Source: Nitriliruptoraceae bacterium
GTDB taxonomy: Bacteria > Actinomycetota > Nitriliruptoria > Nitriliruptorales > Nitriliruptoraceae
Assembly: GCA_007117945.1 (NCBI GenBank)
Contig: SKTN01000206.1
Span: forward strand, 1 to 8,015
Reading direction: 5' to 3'
Length of the DNA: 8,015 bases
Positions 5,961 to 8,015 of the stretch are shown in pieces. A program made the translations under genes and the position numbers. Within the stretch, counting starts at the first letter, position 1, and the number at the start of each line of letters is the position of its first letter. The notes under the pieces are model-generated. The model was not told the origin of the DNA. It saw only the letters and a program-made list of their open reading frames with translations, and ran no database searches.

Positions 5961-6572
5961 TCACCGCGGGATGAACAGCCCGACCACGGCGAGGGCAACG
6001 CCGGCGATGATCACGGCACCGACGTCCATCACCTGCCACCCCGCGATGGCGAGGATGGTCCCACCGGCGACCAGGGCCGGCCCCAGGGTGCGACGGTCGT
6101 CGGCGTCGTCCTCCGGCGGCGCGTCCACGACCAGCTTGCCGTCCCGGTCGATGTAGCTGCCCTGGGGGGCGTCGAACCACCCGGCGGCGTGGGCACCCGA
6201 GGCCAGGACATCGGGGGCCAGGTCGGCGTCTAGCTCGGCCAGCAGGTCGTCCCAGCGCATCAGCAGCTCGGCGCGCAGCTCGTCACGCCAGGCCGCCTCG
6301 ACCGCCACCTCGACGTCGTCATCGCGGGCGCGCACGTCGTGTTCCACGCCCTTGTCCTGCAGCACCTCGAGCACCAACCCCACCATGTCGGGGTGGAAGC
6401 GCCCGAGGGGCCGCGGCCCGCTGTCCGTCGCTGGCCGGGCCGGGCGCGGCCGAGGTTGCGTGCCCGCGTCCGCGTCGGCGTCGAACTCCTCGTCGGTGAC
6501 GAGGTCGACGTCGCATGCGGCGCACCGGACCACGTCCGGTTCGTACTCGTCGAGGCAGCTGGGACAGCGCAT
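5961..6572 (-). CDS. zinc-ribbon membrane protein of unknown function
   Basis: I do not recognise a named family. The 203-residue protein starts with a four-Cys zinc ribbon (Cys3, Cys6, Cys17, Cys20; MRCPSCLDEYEPDVVRCAAC). An acidic, Asp-rich linker (about 21-40) and a Pro/Arg-rich stretch (40-55) follow. A small folded domain (about 57-115) reads FHPDMVGLVLEVLQDKGVEHDV with alternating strands, reminiscent of DUF2007-like signal-transducing proteins, but that link is tentative. The C-terminus has two hydrophobic segments (about 163-180 and 183-200) forming a membrane hairpin, so the ribbon and soluble domain probably face the cytoplasm. ATG 6572 is chosen because the Cys ribbon begins right there. 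No ribosome site precedes it, but TACCCT ends 6 bases upstream, which fits a leaderless transcript. It is divergent from alaX. The frame's extension to 6827 crosses alaX antisense and is rejected. Confidence 0.75.
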   Translation of the reverse strand: MRCPSCLDEYEPDVVRCAACDVDLVTDEEFDADADAGTQPRPRPARPATDSGPRPLGRFHPDMVGLVLEVLQDKGVEHDVRARDDDVEVAVEAAWRDELRAELLMRWDDLLAELDADLAPDVLASGAHAAGWFDAPQGSYIDRDGKLVVDAPPEDDADDRRTLGPALVAGGTILAIAGWQVMDVGAVIIAGVALAVVGLFIPR

Positions 6573-6578
6573 GAGGTG

Positions 6579-6584
6579 AGGGTA
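6579..6584 (-). promoter_or_regulatory. -10 element of a probable leaderless transcript
   Basis: The minus strand reads TACCCT with 6 bases between it and ATG 6572, so transcription should begin at or near the start codon itself. No ribosome binding site is present in the minus-strand bases before the ATG, which supports leaderless translation, common in actinobacteria. Confidence 0.5.
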
Positions 6585-6599
6585 GGCGGTCGGTCTCGC

Positions 6600-6605
6600 T
6601 ACGGT
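6600..6605 (+). promoter_or_regulatory. possible -10 element of alaX
   Basis: TACGGT (within GCTACGGTGC) matches TANNNT. Starting about 7 bases later, the alaX mRNA would carry a leader of about 115 bases containing the hairpin at 6622-6662. Its upstream half overlaps the divergent promoter at 6579-6584. Confidence 0.4.
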
Positions 6606-6621
6606 GCGATGCCGACAGCAG

Positions 6622-6662
6622 CGAGGTGGCAGGCCCCGGCGTCGGTGCGCCCTGCCACCTCG
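6622..6662 (+). promoter_or_regulatory. hairpin in the alaX leader
   Basis: A perfect 12-bp inverted repeat (CGAGGTGGCAGG 6622-6633, CCTGCCACCTCG 6651-6662) with a 17-base loop. On the plus strand it lies just downstream of the candidate alaX -10. The downstream arm could also pair 7 of 8 bases with the alaX ribosome site region (6711-6718). It may be an operator, an mRNA stability element or a translational switch. Confidence 0.5.
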
Positions 6663-6672
6663 GCACCCACCG

Positions 6673-6696
6673 GTGCACCCAGCGCGTGCACCCAGC
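6673..6696 (+). repeat. tandem 11-bp direct repeat in the alaX leader
   Basis: GTGCACCCAGC occurs at 6673-6683 and 6686-6696 with a 2-base spacer (13-base period, a little over one helical turn). Each copy begins with the palindromic core GTGCAC. It lies between the leader hairpin and the ribosome binding site. Confidence 0.6.
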
Positions 6697-6711
6697 CCGA
6701 CACCACCCACC

Positions 6712-6720
6712 GAGGGGGAG
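6712..6720 (+). promoter_or_regulatory. ribosome binding site fixing the alaX start
   Basis: GAGGGGGAG ends 6 bases before GTG 6727. It decides for this start over in-frame upstream codons at 6604 and beyond, which lack such a site and would add Arg/Pro-rich residues with no family match. Confidence 0.7.
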
Positions 6721-6726
6721 CAGGTC

Positions 6727-7452
6727 GTGACCGAGCGCGTGTACTCCACCGACCAGTACGCCCGCGATGTGGACGCCACGGTCGTCGACCTCGATCGCGA
6801 CGACGGGCGGGTCCTGCTCGACCGCACCGTGTTCTACCCCGGCGGTGGGGGGCAGCCCCACGACACCGGTGAGCTGACGATCGGTGACGACCGGCTCGCC
6901 GTGGTGCGCGTGGCCGAGGACGCCCGGGGGGTGTGGCACTGGCTGGAGGGCGGCCTGCCCACCACGGGTACGGCCGTGCGCGGCGAGGTCGACTGGGAGC
7001 GCCGCTACCGCCTGATGCGCACCCACACCGCGATGCACGCCCTGTGCGGCGTGGTCTGGGACCGCTTCGCCAGCCCCGTCACCGGCGGGAACATGGAACC
7101 GGGGCTCGGCCGGCTCGACTTCGAGCTCCCCGACTGGGATCCGGAGGACAAGGCCTCCCTCGAGGAGGAGCTCAACGAGCAGCTCGCGGCGGCCCGGCCC
7201 GTGGAGATCGCCTTCCTGCCACGGGAGGAGGCCGACCAGGACCCCTCCCTGATCCGCACCAAGGTGTCCCTGCTGCCCGCCTCGCTGACCGAGGTGCGCG
7301 TGGTGGACATCGTCGGGCTCGACCGTCAGGCCGACGGTGGGACCCACGTGGCGGACACCACGGAGGTCGGCCGGGTCCGTATCGCCAAGGTGGAGTCCAA
7401 GGGTCGGGGCTTCCGGCGCATCCGCGTCGCGCTGGCCGACGAGGACGGCTGA
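6727..7452 (+). CDS. alaX: alanyl-tRNA editing protein, AlaX family
   Basis: A 241-residue free-standing relative of the AlaRS editing domain. It hydrolyses mischarged Ser-tRNA(Ala) (and possibly Gly-tRNA(Ala)) in the cytoplasm, preventing Ala-to-Ser misreading. Residues 1-90 form the glycine-rich barrel found before the editing core, including LDRTVFYPGGGGQPHDTG (31-48). The editing (SAD) core follows, with metal-ligand pair His100 and His104 in RTHTAMHAL and the second site QADGGTHVADTTEVG (201-215), where His207 is the fourth ligand. The usual Cys of CGGTH is Asp203 here. Length and domain order fit the AlaX-M type. GTG 6727 has a strong ribosome site 6 bases upstream. A leader of about 115 bases with a 12-bp hairpin precedes it. 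It is divergent from the zinc-ribbon membrane protein and convergent with the small gene at 7471, 18 bases away. Family certain; in vivo substrate inferred. Confidence 0.92.
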   Translation: MTERVYSTDQYARDVDATVVDLDRDDGRVLLDRTVFYPGGGGQPHDTGELTIGDDRLAVVRVAEDARGVWHWLEGGLPTTGTAVRGEVDWERRYRLMRTHTAMHALCGVVWDRFASPVTGGNMEPGLGRLDFELPDWDPEDKASLEEELNEQLAAARPVEIAFLPREEADQDPSLIRTKVSLLPASLTEVRVVDIVGLDRQADGGTHVADTTEVGRVRIAKVESKGRGFRRIRVALADEDG

Positions 7453-7470
7453 GCCGGTGCGCAGGGCTCC

Positions 7471-7692
7471 TCAGTCGGGAGCGCGTCGCAGCACGGTGAC
7501 GTCCTCGCCGTACCCCGAGGCGCGGCGCTCCTCGAGCCAGCTGACCCCGCTCTCATCGCAGCGGTGGACCTGACGGCCCATCCCGTCGGTGCGCTCGACC
7601 TGGAGGTGGTAGCGCGCGTACTCGCGGGCCACCTCGCCGCTCATGACGTTCAGTACGGCGCAACGGCAGCGGGTCCGGTCGTCCTCGGTCAT
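7471..7692 (-). CDS. small protein of unknown function
   Basis: I do not recognise this 73-residue protein. It is likely real. Its codons show the same strong G/C third-base bias as its neighbours, it opens with a clean ATG, and its composition is balanced (RYHLQVERTDGMGRQVHRC, SGVSWLEERRASGYGEDV). It does not show the Arg/Pro-rich character of spurious frames in this DNA. It has three Cys (9, 11, 45), too few for a standard zinc ribbon but enough for a Cys/His site with His29 and His43. There is no signal peptide and no membrane segment. Residues 28-70 look like alternating strands, perhaps a small beta-rich fold. GGGGG lies 6 bases before the ATG and could serve as a ribosome site. The candidate -10 TACCGT is 30 bases upstream. 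It is divergent from the GYF_2 gene and convergent with alaX. Function unknown. Confidence 0.65.
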   Translation of the reverse strand: MTEDDRTRCRCAVLNVMSGEVAREYARYHLQVERTDGMGRQVHRCDESGVSWLEERRASGYGEDVTVLRRAPD

Positions 7693-7722
7693 GTGGTGCC
7701 CCCGGCAGGTGCGGACGGTGTC

Positions 7723-7728
7723 ACGGTA
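7723..7728 (-). promoter_or_regulatory. possible -10 element of the small gene at 7471-7692
   Basis: The minus strand reads TACCGT, 30 bases before ATG 7692, inside an 11-base string GCGCTACCGTG that is repeated on the other strand at 7798-7808. No -35 element is recognisable. Confidence 0.4.
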
Positions 7729-7801
7729 GCGCGCGAGGTCCTTCCCGCTCCCGGGGCAGCCGGGTGTGTGGGCCGGGCCGACGTCCCGGCGGCGTGGGCG
7801 C

Positions 7802-7807
7802 TACCGT
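7802..7807 (+). promoter_or_regulatory. possible -10 element of the GYF_2 gene
   Basis: TACCGT, inside GCGCTACCGTG (7798-7808), ends 30 bases before GTG 7838. This would give a leader of about 24 bases that includes GGAG at 7828-7831. No -35 element is recognisable. Confidence 0.4.
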
Positions 7808-7837
7808 GGGTGGTCACGGCCGACCGCGGAGACGCAC

Positions 7838-8015
7838 GTGAGCGACCACGGCATGAACCAGCCCGATCCCGCACGCTGGTACCACCTCGATGGTGCGGAG
7901 CAGCGCGGTCCCATCAGCCTCGAGGAGATCCGGGCCAAGGTGCTCGACGGCACCGTCGGACCCGAGACCTACGTGTGGGCTGACGGCATGCCCGAGTGGA
8001 TGCCGGCACGACAGG
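7838..8015 (+). CDS. GYF_2 (DUF4339) domain protein, N-terminal part (3' end outside window)
   Basis: Only 59 codons are visible. After a short head (MSDHGMNQPDPA) comes a nearly complete GYF_2 domain. The opening is RWYHLDGAEQRGPISLEEI (residues 13-31), followed by a helix and the closing TYVWADGMPEWMPARQ (44-59). The W-Y, G-P and W-x-x-G-M-x-x-W positions are those of the family, which is thought to mediate protein contacts and often heads membrane proteins or multidomain bacterial proteins. What follows cannot be seen. GTG 7838 is preferred because GGAG (7828-7831) sits 6 bases upstream; ATG 7853 is an in-frame alternative that would still keep the domain. It is divergent from the small gene at 7471-7692. 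Confidence 0.82.
   Translation, partial: MSDHGMNQPDPARWYHLDGAEQRGPISLEEIRAKVLDGTVGPETYVWADGMPEWMPARQ

Noticed and set aside
6573..6827. Upstream extension of the zinc-ribbon membrane protein to 6827
   Set aside because: It crosses the alaX start antisense; the Cys ribbon begins exactly at ATG 6572 behind a well-placed -10 element.
6609..6872. An Ala-rich reading frame in the alaX leader, considered as an attenuation peptide
   Set aside because: Its ATG would lie at or before the predicted transcript start, it has no ribosome site, it runs far into alaX in another frame, and high Ala content is expected in GC-rich DNA.

Overview
The window is very GC-rich, with strong G/C preference at third codon positions, many GTG starts and GGAGG-type ribosome binding sites. 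It carries several actinobacterial markers: a nickel superoxide dismutase with its maturation protease, a DUF5318-type zinc-ribbon protein, and a CCA-adding enzyme with an HD domain. It most likely comes from a chromosome of a high-GC Actinomycetota. A deep-branching group such as Nitriliruptoria is possible, but I cannot fix the lineage from sequence alone. I see no phage, IS element, CRISPR array, tRNA or rRNA. This is housekeeping chromosome with well-packed, frequently divergent genes.

Layout. (1) 1-1568, plus strand: the C-terminal half of a CCA tRNA nucleotidyltransferase, translationally coupled (overlapping GTGA) to a class I SAM methyltransferase. (2) 1571-2657: the nickel-SOD locus. 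The maturation protease sodX (minus) and sodN (plus) are divergent across about 180 bp. sodN encodes a propeptide, and its nickel hook has an unusual Met at position 5. (3) 2660-2726: two stacked hairpins between convergent sodN and the next gene. (4) 2778-5096, minus: a prolyl oligopeptidase (S9A) with an intact Ser/Asp/His triad and a proline-rich N-terminus. (5) 5241-5615, plus: a DUF5318-like zinc-ribbon protein. (6) 5616-5960: a 345-base gap without a gene, holding a perfect 40-bp palindrome, a degraded copy 72 bp upstream, and an 18-bp direct repeat pair. (7) 5961-6572, minus: a zinc-ribbon protein with two C-terminal membrane segments, probably leaderless. (8) 6727-7452, plus: an AlaX-type alanyl-tRNA editing protein with a long, structured 5' leader. 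(9) 7471-7692, minus: a small unrecognised protein. (10) 7838-end, plus: the start of a GYF_2-domain protein.

Themes. Two genes act in tRNA quality control (CCA addition and mischarged-tRNA editing). sodX and sodN form a maturation pair. Every divergent intergenic region contains, on each strand, a TA(C/G)(C/G)(C/G)T hexamer suitably placed upstream of the start, which looks like the -10 element of this organism's main sigma factor. No wholly new multi-gene system is evident. The least ordinary signals are the palindrome/repeat island at 5764-5922, the structured alaX leader at 6622-6720, and the substituted nickel hook of SodN.
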